In this document: piece by piece, positions 33,770 through 46,261 of the stretch | How the letters are laid out: every line of letters starts with the position of its first letter | Numbering within the stretch: the stretch's first letter is position 1 | Origin: Neospora caninum Liverpool | Taxonomy: Eukaryota > Apicomplexa > Conoidasida > Eucoccidiorida > Sarcocystidae | Assembly (NCBI RefSeq): GCF_000208865.1 | Contig: NC_018395.1 | Span: 5,938,839 to 6,002,838, forward strand | Direction of reading: 5' to 3' | Length of the DNA: 64,000 nt | The notes under the pieces: generated by a model | What the model saw: only the letters and a program-made list of their open reading frames with translations | Told to the model about the DNA's origin: nothing | Database searches by the model: none | Position numbers and translations under genes: made by a program

Positions 33770-36700
33770 CTTGTCCGCCGGCAGTTTTCCAGATGAGAAA
33801 GACGGAAGGACCCGGTTAGACAGGGTCAGAGATGCCGCCGAGGCTTGGAGCTGCTGAAAAAAGCAAAACACACGCGGAAACACACGATGGAAAAGGGTGC
33901 TAGAAAAGAGCGTGGACTTTGCAATCACGTGTCTCGTGTACACGACGCAGTTGACGTGCACATCTGGAGTCTCCCGAAGGCCTCACGGTGATGAGAAGTG
34001 GAGCAAATAGATATCTCTAGACGCTTGCACGACGCAAACGTGTGGAAAACGGAGACACATTTGGGTAGCCGCAAATGCCTTTTTTGCCTCAGAAGTAAGC
34101 CGCCACAGACACCGACTACACAGCGCATTTCGGCAAATCATTTCGGCAAATCAAGACAGTATGGAAAAAAGGACGAATCCAGGGAGATTGCTAGAGACAC
34201 ATGAGCAGCCCAGACGAAGCACACCTTGAGATAGCGCACGTGTGCATGTTCTACGTGCTCAAGCTAGAATGGTGCCTAGGCATGCACACACAAAGATTTA
34301 CGCTATATAAATAATATATAAGAGTATACAGGTACACACTGTACAGGCTGCTCTTTTCTCGCAGTAGGTACGGCCGCTAGCAGTTAAATTCCCACGCGTT
34401 GCACGTCTGTCATGAAACGTTAAGCGCCTCAGTTGGGGCAAGACGAGTTGCTGAGGATCCGTTGCGTGACTGCGTCGTGGGTACAGCCCCCAGCGCTCTC
34501 TTGCGCTGCCAATCAAAACTCTGTATTCACACGTGGGATCCTGAACTAACGAAAGCCCATGCAACAACTTGAGAAGACAATTGGAAAGGAAATCTCCCAA
34601 TGCCCCTCAAGATGGATCACAAACTCGCCTTGCACGAGACCAGAGGAACACGCCTCGAATGCAGTGGGGGCCGGAGAAACCGACAGTCTTCCATAGGTAT
34701 CTCCTCTATCGAAAGAAAGACGCATTTGAATGTGTCATAGGGCACATACCATCGTACAGATATGTTTACACATATATGCATGATGAACTCGCGCGGTCTC
34801 CTGAGCGCAGGAAGAACCCCGGAACCAAAATGTCTATCGCGAGAGGTAGCTGTCTGTCGAAGACATGCTATAGTTCCGTGTCAGAGGATGGCGGAAGACT
34901 GACAAACCGTCAGAACTCTGGCTTTTACCAATAATAACTAAACAGGCACATACAGTTCATGCACACTTTAAGGCTGGCGAGATCTCCGGCTCCGCGTTGT
35001 TTCTGGGGCCTTTCTCGCGGCGCCCGCTTGACTCGCCGCGCCTCCCAGACACGGGTCGGCAGGGCCCGTCAAAAACTTCAGAAAGAACGGACCGTTGTCA
35101 GTTGCCTGTAACGCTCTTGAAAGGCCTCTCGTCCAAACTGTCTCTTTGCGGGAAAACGTATAAAAACAGTTAAATGGTGCGTTCGAATCCGCAGAACGGC
35201 CCGGGGGATCTACCCGCGCACGGAGGAGCTTGAGTCTTTTGTCCGAGAACGAACGTGGCGTGACACTCTTTTTCCCGGGACGATTCCTTGGGAAACAAAG
35301 GACCCCTTACCCGAGAGACAGAGCGCGGAAGACTGGAGGGATTCTTCTTCGCGATTGGTAAAAAAAGGAACTTGGTCAGGGACGCCGCGACCCCGCCGTT
35401 GTCTATCTCGTCCAGAGAAGGCCTAGCGCGCGAGAGAGCTGCGCCGTGGTATGAACGCAAGACCGGAAAGGGTCGAGAGACCGTGTATGAGATACGCCAA
35501 CTTGCTAGGGACAGGTGAGGATACAGTCAGAGAGTGGGAAAAGAGCCTATCCCGAAGTGCAAGTCCCTTTTCAGCAAATAAGGGAGAGTGCCGAGAGAGG
35601 CCGGAAGAAGAGGCTTTAGGAGATTGCCTGGCTTCTTCCGCGCCGACGAAGAACCCCAAACACAGAGACTCCGGCGCGCGCGCCGCGTTGAGGCTCTGAA
35701 GACGAGCACGGCTGACCTCCGAGTTGGCGACTGTAGGGTCTCGTTTCACACACACGAGCGTTTTCGGAGAGCGAGAGAGAGCGCTACGAGCATTTTTTTC
35801 TCGCTTTTCCTCCACACAGCGCCAGGAAATGACAGCCGTTCTGAGCAGTGGTGTGCGGCTTTGTCTTTCTGTGCGTTTCTCGCGTCTGTGCCGTCGAATC
35901 AACGCATCCCCGGACCCAGGTTCTCGCCGCCTTGGGCTGCGCCCCCCTTTTTCTCTCGAACCCAAAGTTTTTTCGCGCTTCCTCTCTGCTTGGTCTCCCT
36001 GTGCGGATACCGCCCCCTAATCTTCCTGGGGAATTAAGCGGCGTGCACGCCTGCTCTTTCCTGTCATCTTGTGCCAAGCTCTCTCGAGCGCTTCTACCCC
36101 AGAGACTCGCAAGCGGCAAAAAACGTTCCGTGCGACTTACAAGACACGCGTCTTTTTCTTCGGGGCTGCATCCCCCGTTACAGGACTCCTCTTTTGCGCT
36201 GAGCTCTCCGCTTTGGCCAGAAAGCTGAGCTTCACAGAGAGCATAGGAAAAACAAAGAAACGGGGGAAAGGAGAAGAAGGGCGGAAAGCGAGAGAAGTCC
36301 ACAGCGCTCTGCTCTCGTGCAATTGAGGAGGAGAGAGCTACGCGGCGCCTCCGCTGTTCCTCGTGGTTCGGAGGTTCTCATTTTGTGTAGCAAGGTTCTG
36401 TCTCTCTCTTATGGCACAGACACCCTTTCGTTCTCTCCGAAAGCACGGCGCGAAAACGGTCTTCACTCCTGTCTATGCATTCTGTGACGCGTGATCCTTT
36501 CTGTCCCGGTGAGTGTCTTGATTCACATCCCGCCGCTGCTCTTTTTCTTGCATTCGATCGAAGAAGCGAACAGCGGCCTGCCGTCACTTTTTCTCTGCCT
36601 TCTCCAGGACAGCGAAGAAAACGCCGCAGATTTTTGTCCGGTTCTTCACTCTATGCTTTTGCTGTCCTTTATCGCGTCTGTTTCCTCGTCTCTGTACTGT

Positions 36701-37402
36701 CGTTCTTCTCGGGCGTACAGTTCTCAACCAACCGCCGCCGCGTTCGCGTGTGTCTTTCTCTCATCTGCGACCGGAAAAGACGGGGCTGTGAGGCAGCTTC
36801 AAATCGTCTTTCCTTTCGACATTTCCGTTTAAAACCCGCAGTCCGGCGCTCTTCCAATTTATCGTCTCGCAGCGAAAACGCATGCAGAAACCCTGGGTAC
36901 TTTCTCAAAACCAACGTGCGTGTGTGTATACCGAAGCCTGGCAATTTTTTCCACGTCTGTCAAAAAGCCGAAATCGGCTGCCTTCCTCACGCCTCACAAA
37001 GAGCTGCGTTCAATCTCTAGGCTTCGTAGGCTCTCTGCCGCGACCGCGTTTTTTCCCGCTGTAGACCTCGTGTGCCCTAGAGATTCGCAGTTAGGCCTTT
37101 TGCGAGCGGGCGTCGTCCTTCCTCTCCTGTTGTGTTCTTCCGCGTTCCCGCCTTGTTTTCCCCGTGGACGTTCTTCTCTTCCTGGTCCACCGTCCTTGTC
37201 CCAAACGCTTGCTTCGGGGCCGAGCTGGCCCGGGAGAGCGCGGGAGTCGCGGGTTGCGTGCTCTCGAGTATCTTGTGTCAAGCGTGAGGCGTGATTTTTC
37301 GCGAAGGGCGCTGTCTCTCGCGGCATCCGTTTTTGCAGTGGATTTTTCGGGAACTCTATCTTTCCGCGTTGAGGAACCGGAACAGAATCGCTGAAGGTCG
37401 AG
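33770..37402. promoter_or_regulatory. Divergent upstream region: secreted protein gene (-) and fusion enzyme gene (+)
   Basis: No exon is recognised. From about 35.6 to 37.4 kb the plus strand is rich in ct/tt runs, typical of coccidian leaders, and this produces long meaningless frames on both strands. A TRP-2-type CGCATGCA lies at 36879-36886, about 0.5 kb before the fusion gene ATG. A 13-bp direct repeat (atttcggcaaatc twice) lies near 34125-34152. Confidence 0.5.
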
Positions 37403-40400
37403 ATGGCGAAGCCGTCGGTGTCGGACTGTGGAGACGCCTCCCTCGCGGGGGCGGAGCAACCTTCGTCTCCAGCCGCGCCGCGTGTCTCTGCCTTCGAGGG
37501 CTCCGGGATCGCCACGGTGGGAGGAGAGGCGCCAGTTGAGCAGAATCCCGACGAGAAGTTCTGCGTCGAGAAGAGTGTGTTGCTCTGTGAGTCGGTCCTG
37601 TGGGATATGCTGGAGAACTACTACAAACAAATGGCCATCACGGCTTGGGCGCAGGACTACGTCCCGAGCTTCGTCACGAGCAACTCGCGTCTCTGTCGGT
37701 CCTACGCCCGCGTCATCTTCAACTTCATCCAGGATCTCTCTGCGATGCAGCAGCAGGAAGGCGCGCGCGACCGCAAACACGGCGAGGCGGACTCTCTGTC
37801 TTCTCGCGTGGTTATCGTCGAAATCGGCGGCGGCCACGGACGGTTCACGTACCTTCTTCTGCGCGCGCTGCTGAGGTATCGACACCTCTTTCGCGACCTG
37901 GGCCTCCCCGAAAAACCCTTCCTGTACGTTTTCTCCGACGTCGCCGAGGCCAATGTCACGTTCTGCTCCAAACACCCCGCGTTCCAGTCCTTCATTGCAG
38001 ACGGCTGGCTCGATTTTGCGGTGTTTGACGGAAACGACAAAGAGGCACGCATCCACCTGACCTGCAGCAAGCAAACGGTCCCCCTTGGCACGCCCATCGT
38101 CGCAGTGGCAAACTACGTCTTCGACTCTCTCCTCACCGACGGCTGGAGGTAAACCCGTGGTGTATCCCTCGTGCTCTCTGGAGGGAAGAGCTGGCGATGC
38201 CGACTGTTTTCCCTTCAGCCGCACATATGCGCTATACTCTTTTTGCACGTATACACAGATGTACAGTTGCGCGTACGGTGGACGCGAGAGAGGGACATCT
38301 AGCCGTCTTAGGTGGGTGGGGTTTGACTTGCCAGACGGGGTTTAGGGACTCTGGGCGCTCCGTTTCCGTTTTTTCCGCGCCTGCCCCTCTACCGAAGTGG
38401 AGGAAGGGGAACCCCAGACACCCTCAGCCTATGTCTTTGCGTGAAAACCTTGTCGCGTTTCTCCAGGGTGACTCCAGGCGAGAACGTCGAATTCCACCGC
38501 GCGGCCGTGTCCGTCTACTCGCCGCAAGTCGAGCCAGATCCCACTGCGGCGGATATTATGCTTCGCATGAGTCTGGGCTGGGACTGGCTACCCGTGAACT
38601 TGGACGAGGCGTGTCGTCCGGTGGAAGCGGAAGGCAAGGCTCAGCCAGGAGGCGCGCGGCGCTCCGCGTACCTGCGCGAGGATCCCACGATCCGGCAAGT
38701 CCTGACCAAGTACCGCGAGCTCAACAAGACGCTCTCGTTTGTCTTGCCGGTCGGGGCTTTCTCGCTCTTTCGGAATTTGCTTCGCCTCAGTGGCAACCGC
38801 CTCTTTTGTCTCATCGGCGACAAGGGCTACCCGACCGCAGACGAATTCGTTGGCGAGCGCGATCCCCACATCGCCATCCACGGCTCCATCTCCTTCATGC
38901 TGAATCTGCATGCAGTCCGGCTCTATTTTGACGCGCTGGGCGGTTTCTCCCAGGCAACGCCGTACAGAGACACCTTTCAGGTCACCGGCTTGTGGCTGTG
39001 TGGCCAAGAGAGCGACATGCCCCGGTCTCGGGCTGCTTTTCTCGACGACTTGGAAGACATGGCGCCCGACAGCCTCATCCAGTGGCAACGGTCTTGCCAA
39101 GACCTCGTCAGCAGCGGCGGAGAGTGAGGCCACCACAGACCGTAGGGAGATCCAGCTGAGGGGGTGGGGTGGGGAAGGAAACGCGTCAAAAACCTCTCGC
39201 CGGCGTGGCGCCGCGCCTGCCTGGGAAATGGTCTGGACACTGCGCACGGGAATGTATGCGCACATGCATACAGATATAAATATCCGTAGTAGCCTTCGGC
39301 GTGTGCATACAAGGAGAGGGGTCAGCAATGTGTGTGTGCACTCGCATCTCGGTTGTGTGTGCGCGTTTGCCGTCCCCTTTCGGGCTTCATGCTCTTTTTC
39401 TCTCGGCTGTTTCTGTTGAGCGATCGAGAGACACAGTCGGCTTTTCGACGTGTGTTTTGGGTGTTTTAGCACCGGTGTGAAGATCAAGGAGTTGATTTCG
39501 CTGCTCCGTTACTCGGGCCACGACGCCGACGTCCTCCTGAACTTCAGCTCGGCATTCACGAGTCAGTGCGTGCAGCCATTCATCAGCTTGCGAACCGAGC
39601 AAGACATCCTTTTCGACCTTGACCAAGTGTACAAGAACTGGTACAAGCTGAAGAAGGGCGAAGACGTCGCTGACCTCTGTGCGCACATCTGCATGCGCCT
39701 GGGAAGATGTGACGCAGCCGTCAAATACCTCCAGGTGAGACAAAGCCCGCGAAGCGCGAGCGTGCAGAGGGAGAGAGAAGGGGGCGGAGTGGCAATTAAG
39801 TGCGCAGGAAAACGAAAAAGCTAGCTCCGCGGAGGCCGTCATCTTTCTGTCCATCCTTCTTGCGTTCTTGCGCCGCCTGCAGGGGAGCATCGATGCTTGC
39901 CCGGAAGGGCTCCACAGCGCGACGTTCGTCAATCTCGCGTCCTGCCACAAAGTCCTAGGAAACATCGAGGAAGGCATTGCCTGCTGTGAGAAGGCCCTCG
40001 AACTTCAGCCGGACTACGCCCAAGCAAAGGAGATGCTGATGACCCTAAAAATCTGCCAAAACCCCGTCACCGTCGCTCTTGTCGGCCTCGGATACTGGAC
40101 CAAGTAAGCTCGGGAACAACTCGTCCACATATCCAAGTCCACGTCCATATATACATCTGCACACACACATACAGACATATGTATACGGATTTATATACAT
40201 ATATATATATATATGTACACGTTTATAGAGCAGTAGGTTTACCTGTCAGTGGGCATGCGAAAAAAGAGTGCGAGTGTTTTTTTTAGAGTGATTCGGACGG
40301 CAGAGACGTTTTGCAGGGTGTCTGGAGAGAATGTTGTGCCCCTGCTTCTCAATTTTTGTGTCGTTTCCTTCCGGCTGTCTTTTGTCGACAGGTACGAAGC

Positions 40401-43073
40401 GATCCACCTTCTTCGGCGAGACCGCCGCATCAAAATCGCCGCCGTCTACGGCTTCAAGCAGTCTGAAGCCGAAGCCTTCGAGTCGTGTCTGGGTTTGGAC
40501 AACATCAGCGTTTACTGGGGTTCTGCGGGGCTGAAGGATCTGCTTCAGCGCGAGGAGATCCAGGCTGTTGTCCTTGACGTCCATGGCGAACTGATGGTAC
40601 GCGCGACAAGAAGGGAGAACCCGAGGGGACGATCCAGCGGTGCTGTCTCCTTTCTTGCTCGGTCTTGTCCGCCGCTCCTTTGTCCGTGTTTCCCTTTCTT
40701 GTGTGTGTCTCTTCGTGCCACTTTTTTCCCTTTTTTCCTCCCCTCAGTTTCCTATGTTTCTCTTGCTCTCGCATCGTTCTCTCGCCCCTCGACCGGCCGC
40801 GAGTTGCGATTCTGAGCGCCTCTTGCCTCCGCTCCGCATCTCCTCTCACTTGACTTGTGGGTGCCTCCGTCTCGGCTTTCCTTTTCTGCAGCCGTCATTC
40901 CTGCCCAAGGTCTTCGAGTCGGGAAAGCACGTCCTGTCACGCTCGCCCCTCGGCCTGCGCGTGGAGACCGGTTGGAAACTGATAGAAGCCTACAAACCCT
41001 TTGCTTCGCGTCTCGTTTGGCATGCGGTGGACAGTGCCCGCACAGAGGAGGCCTTCTACGAGGCGCGCAGGGCCATTGCGGAGTTGGGGAATGTGACGAC
41101 GATCACGGTTCACTGCGCCACAGATCTGTTCATCAGTGCCCCGACCAAAGCGAGCGATGGATCGCCGTGCTTCCCCTACGACGTGAAGGGTAAGAAGAAA
41201 AACGAGAGAAGTCTTTCTCACTGTCCATACGCATGAATGCATAGTACTTTTATATATATATATATATGCGTTTGTGCGTAGTGTGCAAATCTGTGGGTGC
41301 AAAAAACTGTCAAGGGGTCCGCGTGTGCTTGAGGCGTTGGCGAACTCGGCTGTTTTCTGGTTTCGCGATGCGAGCGTTTCCAGTCCGTGCTCTCGTCCTA
41401 GGCGTGTTTTCCTTTCTTTCCTCTGTCGCACACAGACCACCTGGCCCTCGAGCTTCTCCGCTGCATCTCTGCAATCCGAACCATCACCGGCGAACAGCTG
41501 GTCGGCGTCGCTTCGTTCTTCGGAGGCGACTCTCAGCTCCCGGCCCGTGCTGAAGCTGGAGAGAAGGAAGAAAACGGAGGCGAAAGAGAAGCGGACAGTC
41601 AGAAGAAGGCGACGAGGCTCCGGAGAGACGCTCCTCGCCTCACCGGGTGGCTCCAGTTCACCGGGACGCACTGCTCCGAATACCGTAGGCCCAGACGTGA
41701 GGGGAAGCAGCAAAGATAAAATGAGTGAAAGAGGGCGGCAAAAACGGCGCGAAGAACGCACTCCAACTGGCCGTCCTAAGTGAGAGAAGACAGAGCAAGG
41801 TATTCGTAGGCACTTACATGGAGCTTTATCCACATGTAGATACCTATATATATATATATATATATACGTCGAAATGGACGAGAGTTGTTTTGCGGATTCA
41901 AGGAATGGCCGTTTCTCTATGTTTGGCTGTTTGCGTGTGCAGCGGAGATTCCTGCGACCTTCATGCTCACGAACTCTGCCGGGGACAATAGCCTCAAGTA
42001 CACGATCTGCTGCGCCCGCGGCACACTGGAGATCTCCAAGAGCATGTCGGGTGAGTAGAAAGATCTTCCAAAAGGGGGGAAGGGGATCCGGCGGAAATGG
42101 CTTCAACGTGGAGATAGCAAGCACTTGTTTGCCGGACACTCTCGCGCAAAGGCATTCATTTATCTTTTCGTGTCCTGACGGAGTGCCCCTCATCTTGCAG
42201 TTCAAAGGGATTTTGCCTTCCGTTCCTTCTCTTATGTTAGTATGCTCCCATTTTTTGCGGGTTGATTTGTGCTTGGGAATTTGCAGCGTGGCAGTTGAAG
42301 ACAATCACAGACGGTTGCTCGACGTCTCAGGCGGTCCAGAGTATTGGCCACCAAAACAGCCACGACGCTTGGCTGATGGACCTCTACCCTTTCCTTTATG
42401 AGAAGAAAGCAACTCATTCCTCCTACGAAGAAGATCAGCCCCTCGTCGACGTTACCGTCAATGCGGCTCTCTCTGATTGTGCCACCATGGACGCGATACT
42501 CACCTCCATTCAGGTCAGCCAGTAGGAAATTGTTTTTAAGTGGCCCGCGCATGCATGCATGATTCACCAGATGTACCCTTATGTGGATAGTTCTGTAGTA
42601 TCGAATATGTATGCATTTACATATAAATATATATATATATATATATGTTTATGCATGAATAGCACACCATAGGCTGCTACCATCCATGTGTTCCAGGAGT
42701 GGTCCGGCGGTTGTGGACGGGACACTGGCTTCCTGAGGACACCCAGCTCTGTATATACGGGTGGGTTCAAAGGTTACGTGTGTAGCAGCAGATGCCGGTA
42801 CAGCTGTCTGTCACGTGGAAATTCTTATGACGGATCTCCAAAAGTGTATGATTCACACAGACTTTGCTCGACTTTCCGCACAGCCTGTCTGACCTTGTCC
42901 CGTGCCTGTCTGACCTTGTCCCGTGCCTGTCTGACCTTGTCCCGTGCCTGTCTGCCTCGTTCTCTTTTCTACCTTTTCAGAAAGGAGGCTTCCCCGTTCG
43001 TTTCGCTGTGAAGAAAGTTGGCACGGATAAAGTGGGGAAACACGTCACGGCTGCGCTGGAAACAGCGGCATAA
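37403..43073 (+). CDS. Fusion protein: methyltransferase-like domain, TPR, Gfo/Idh/MocA-type oxidoreductase-like domain; 10 exons
   Basis: Exons: 37403-38148, 38467-39123, 39470-39734, 39883-40103, 40392-40596, 40892-41189, 41436-41684, 41943-42050, 42287-42513, 42981-43073. All phases agree, giving 1022 residues. Residues of about 60-260 form a SAM-dependent methyltransferase-like fold: motif I VEIGGGHGRF (139-148), and VANYVFDSLLTD (about 235-246), which resembles the ANE-FD-LP segment of MidA/NDUFAF7. Residues of about 555-612 are TPR-like (LASCHKVLGNIEEGIACCEKA). From about 617 comes a Rossmann start (VTVALVGLGYW), then LLQREEIQAVVLD and ESGKHVLSRSPL (707-718), the Gfo/Idh/MocA layout. 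There the catalytic EKP is replaced by RSP, so the lysine is missing and dehydrogenase activity is doubtful. There is no signal peptide. The methyltransferase-plus-TPR part recalls uncharacterised bacterial proteins. Substrate and pathway are unknown. Confidence 0.88.
40196..40218. repeat. TA microsatellite, intronic
   Basis: Intron 4 of the fusion gene carries a TA-rich run. Further intronic TA tracts of the same gene are at about 41249-41271 (intron 6), 41847-41869 (intron 7) and 42623-42649 (intron 9). Confidence 0.9.
42884..42954 (+). repeat. 21-bp tandem repeat, 3 full copies plus a partial copy
   Basis: The unit cctgtctgaccttgtcccgt plus g starts at 42884, 42905, 42926 and (partial) 42947; the full copies look identical. 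The array lies in the last intron of the fusion gene and ends about 26 bp before its 3' splice site, adding pyrimidine-rich sequence there. Confidence 0.95.
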
Positions 43074-44391
43074 GACCTGAGGAACAAGTGCACCTGCTTC
43101 CTATCTTCAGTAAAGCTGTCTCGCGCGGCGCTTGTTTTTTCTGGAAAACGTTTCGAAGAGAGGAGAGAGGCGTGGTTGTGTTTTGTCTCTGTTGTTCGAA
43201 AGAGAACCAAAACGTGCCAGAACTTGAGTGGCCTCTTTCCTGTTTTGGGAAGGAACTGGACAAGGCGTGCGTGCTCTCTCTGTGTATTCCTCTGTCGCCA
43301 TTTGACAGAGTAAAACAGTTCGAGTTACGACTTCTCTCGGTGTTTTTTTAATTTAATGATACCGCTTGCTTTTTATGTCCCACAATCTCATGTTCTAAAG
43401 CATCGCTAAGTCGATCAAGTAGTTGTAGATACACTTGTGCATGAATGCCATCATCAAAGGCGCCCGCGTTGCATCGGGGAAAACTGTGTTTCTCGAGCCA
43501 TGGAGTGTCCAGTGTTTCATCTCTTCAGTATTAGGTTCTACCCTACTGCCGCTTTGAATGGCTGGGGGAATTACAACTGAGACGTGCAACTCATCCGTCC
43601 CTCCGCAGGGTGCCTCCGCCTGGGGGCCGCAATACCTAGTGTCCCCTCTTACTCCAAAATCCCAGTCAACTAAAGAACGGGGACTCGCCACATTTGCCAA
43701 GTGAAATGCGTTACAGCTGTTGTGTTGACAGACCAGTAGAATGTTACAAATGGCAAAGAAACTTCATCTGTTAATCCGTAGAAGGTGGGGGGGGGGGGAG
43801 TCACTGAGGCTTTCCGCTGCAGTGATGCCAGTAGGGGTATGATACTGTGTTCGGGCAATACAGCCTCGATTTGAGGTGTTTTGCGTACGAAATCCGTTCC
43901 GTCTCGCGTGGGCCCTTTATGGGGCTCCCATGAACTATAGCTAAAGTGGAAAAAACCGAGCACGTACTATGTGCTGCCATGATCCGGCACCCCGATCCGG
44001 TTCCGGTGACCAAGCATTGTTGCGGTCGGAGGGCCCCCACCAAGATGGTGCGTCCCTCATTCCCAACGCGGGTGATCTGGATGGAAACTCGTATGTTTTT
44101 CTTGTAGAGAGTTGTCACCTTTGAATCTTTTGTGGAGCATGCACTGAGTTGTTCAAAGCATTCAGTTACTCACGCCCACTTTCTGTTCGTAACACGGGAA
44201 GTGGAGCATTCCGACGCACTCACAGATGCATTGCCATGGCGTCGCACGAAAATGGTCCTCGAATGAATCCAAGTGCTTTTTTGCCTCGTGTCATCCGTGT
44301 TTATGGAGGCTCGTAATTCGAGGTGGGAAAAGGGTTGGGCGTCGCCAGACCGGTGGATGTATCGCTTCAGCGTAAGCCATCAAAACCTTCT
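43074..44391. other. Convergent interval between the fusion gene and ENO1, no gene supported
   Basis: Both flanking genes end here. A run of 12 G lies at 43787-43798. Minus-strand frames around 43.4-44.1 kb (for example 43670-43963) have no ATG and no recognisable family. Confidence 0.5.
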
Positions 44392-46261
44392 TCATTTTGG
44401 GTACCGGAAGCTCTCTCCTGCGTATGCACAGTCTGATCCGAGGGACTCCTCAATCCGCAATAGCTGATTGTACTTGCACAGTCTTTCCGATCTGCACGGT
44501 GAGCCACTCTTGATCTGGCCACATCGAAGCCCCACAACGAGGTCGGCAATAAAGGAATCCTCTGTTTCTCCTGACCTATGGGAAACCTGAACTCCCCAAC
44601 CGCTTTTTTGAGCGAGGAGGCAAGCCTCAATTGCCTCGGTTACGGAGCCAATTTGGTTTACTTTGAGTAACAGACAGTTACATGCCTTGTCCTTGAGTGC
44701 TTTTTCGATTCGAAGAATATTTGTTACGAGAATATCGTCGCCTATAACCTGTGTTTTCTCCCCCACATCTTTTGTAAACGCTGCGAAACTTGCAAAGTCA
44801 TCTTGGTCGAAAGGGTCTTCGACTGAGATGATGGGGTACTTCTTCAGCCACCCCTCGTACACTTCCTTCAGCTTGGCACCCGTTAGATGCATAGAGGTAC
44901 TCTTGTTTTTGCTTTTATAGTCTAAGTCATACTTCTTTTCCTCTTTTGCGTAGAACTCTGAGGCAGCAGAGTCGAATGCGATCTTGATCTTACCCTCATA
45001 CCCCGCAGCGTTGATAGCTTCCACAAGAAGATTCAGGGCCTCTTCAGCAGTGGCTACGTTAGGTGCAAAGCCGCCCTCATCACCCACATTCGTTGCGTCT
45101 AAACCATATTTGCGCTTTATAACCGTTTTCAGGTGGTGGTATGTCTCCGATCCATAACGGATCGCCTCTCGGAAGCTCGGAGCACCAACAGGAGCAATTA
45201 GGAATTCTTGAAGAGCCAGACCATTGCCTGCATGTTCACCGCCATTGATAACGTTGAAAAACGGTACAGGCATAACCATCTTATCGATCGGTTTGCCTGC
45301 CAGTGTAGCAATGTACTTGTATAGCGGTAGGCCTTTTGCTGCGGCTCCCGCTCGGCAGCATGCTATTGATATGCCCAAGATGGCATTTGCTCCTAGCTTT
45401 GACTTTGAGTAACCCCACTCATTCTTTGTTCCGTCCAGCTGCTCCACCATAAGCATATCGATGCCTTTTTGGTCGCATGGGTCTTTTCCCAACAAATAGG
45501 GCTTTATTTCCTTTTGGACGATCTCTACAGCCTTCAACACGCCTTTTCCCAAATATCGTTTTGGGTCTTTATCGCGCATCTCCAGAGCCTCGTAAATACC
45601 CGTAGAGGCTCCACTAGGTACCGCCGCTCGGAAGACACCTCCTTCAGTTGACAGATCAACTTCGATTGTTGGGTTGCCGCGGGAATCTGTTAACATCAGA
45701 AACAAGGCCGAACATGTTCAACACCGTCGAGGATCTGCCGCCACCTCTGTGAAATCCGACGCCTGGAGTGCTGGCATTTTGTAACTCTCAGTCGGTTGTC
45801 TGTCAAGAAAAGTGTCACTCGATACGTATCGTTTCCGCTGTTTTCCCGGTGAACACGCCACATCCACCGCAGCCCATCTGTGCACCACGAACTGATTTCG
45901 CGAACCGTGGCCTATCAGCGGTCCAGGCACACACTGAAACATGCGGTGAAGCTGGCTGAAACCGGTATCGTCTCTATCCCGTTCTGCTCTGTGTTCCCGG
46001 CGTTAACGTCGTCATTCACGAGGCACCGTGTGCCCGCTGCTCGAATGACGCCGTACTCAACATTTGCGTCTGATGACTCTCATAACGAGGTATTTCCGGA
46101 CTTCAGCCACAAGTCTTCGCTGTTCCGCCTCCTGCAACAAAATGAACCCACATCCTCAATGACTCCCTTAGTTCTGGTAAGTTTATAAATGGCAACACAT
46201 CGCACCCTCTAACTTTCGTACCCAGAATCTCGCGTGCAACGATGTCCTTGATCACCACCAT
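44392..46261 (-). CDS. ENO1: Enolase, bradyzoite-type isoform (ENO1), 2 exons
   Basis: Exon 1 is 46261-46222 ([13 protein letters not shown], donor GTACGA, phase 1) and exon 2 is 45686-44392, giving 444 residues, the usual length. The join restores ILDSRGNPT. Catalytic and metal ligands are intact: [26 protein letters not shown], the aspartate in [30 protein letters not shown], the lysine in [10 protein letters not shown] and [10 protein letters not shown]. The plant-like insertion EWGYS is present. The enzyme converts 2-phosphoglycerate to phosphoenolpyruvate; coccidian enolases are also found in the nucleus. Isoform assignment rests on the C-terminus FRYPK and order in the tandem pair: in T. 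gondii ENO1 is the bradyzoite and ENO2 the tachyzoite form. Codon use is markedly AT-richer than in ENO2. A few residues differ from T. gondii ENO1 as I remember it. Confidence 0.96.

Noticed and set aside
35423..35965. 180-codon minus-strand frame and overlapping plus-strand frames
   Set aside because: Mutual shadows in the divergent leader region; no ATG context or family match.
37091..38248. 385-codon minus-strand frame opposite exon 1 of the fusion gene
   Set aside because: Shadow of the GC-rich methyltransferase exon; no family similarity.
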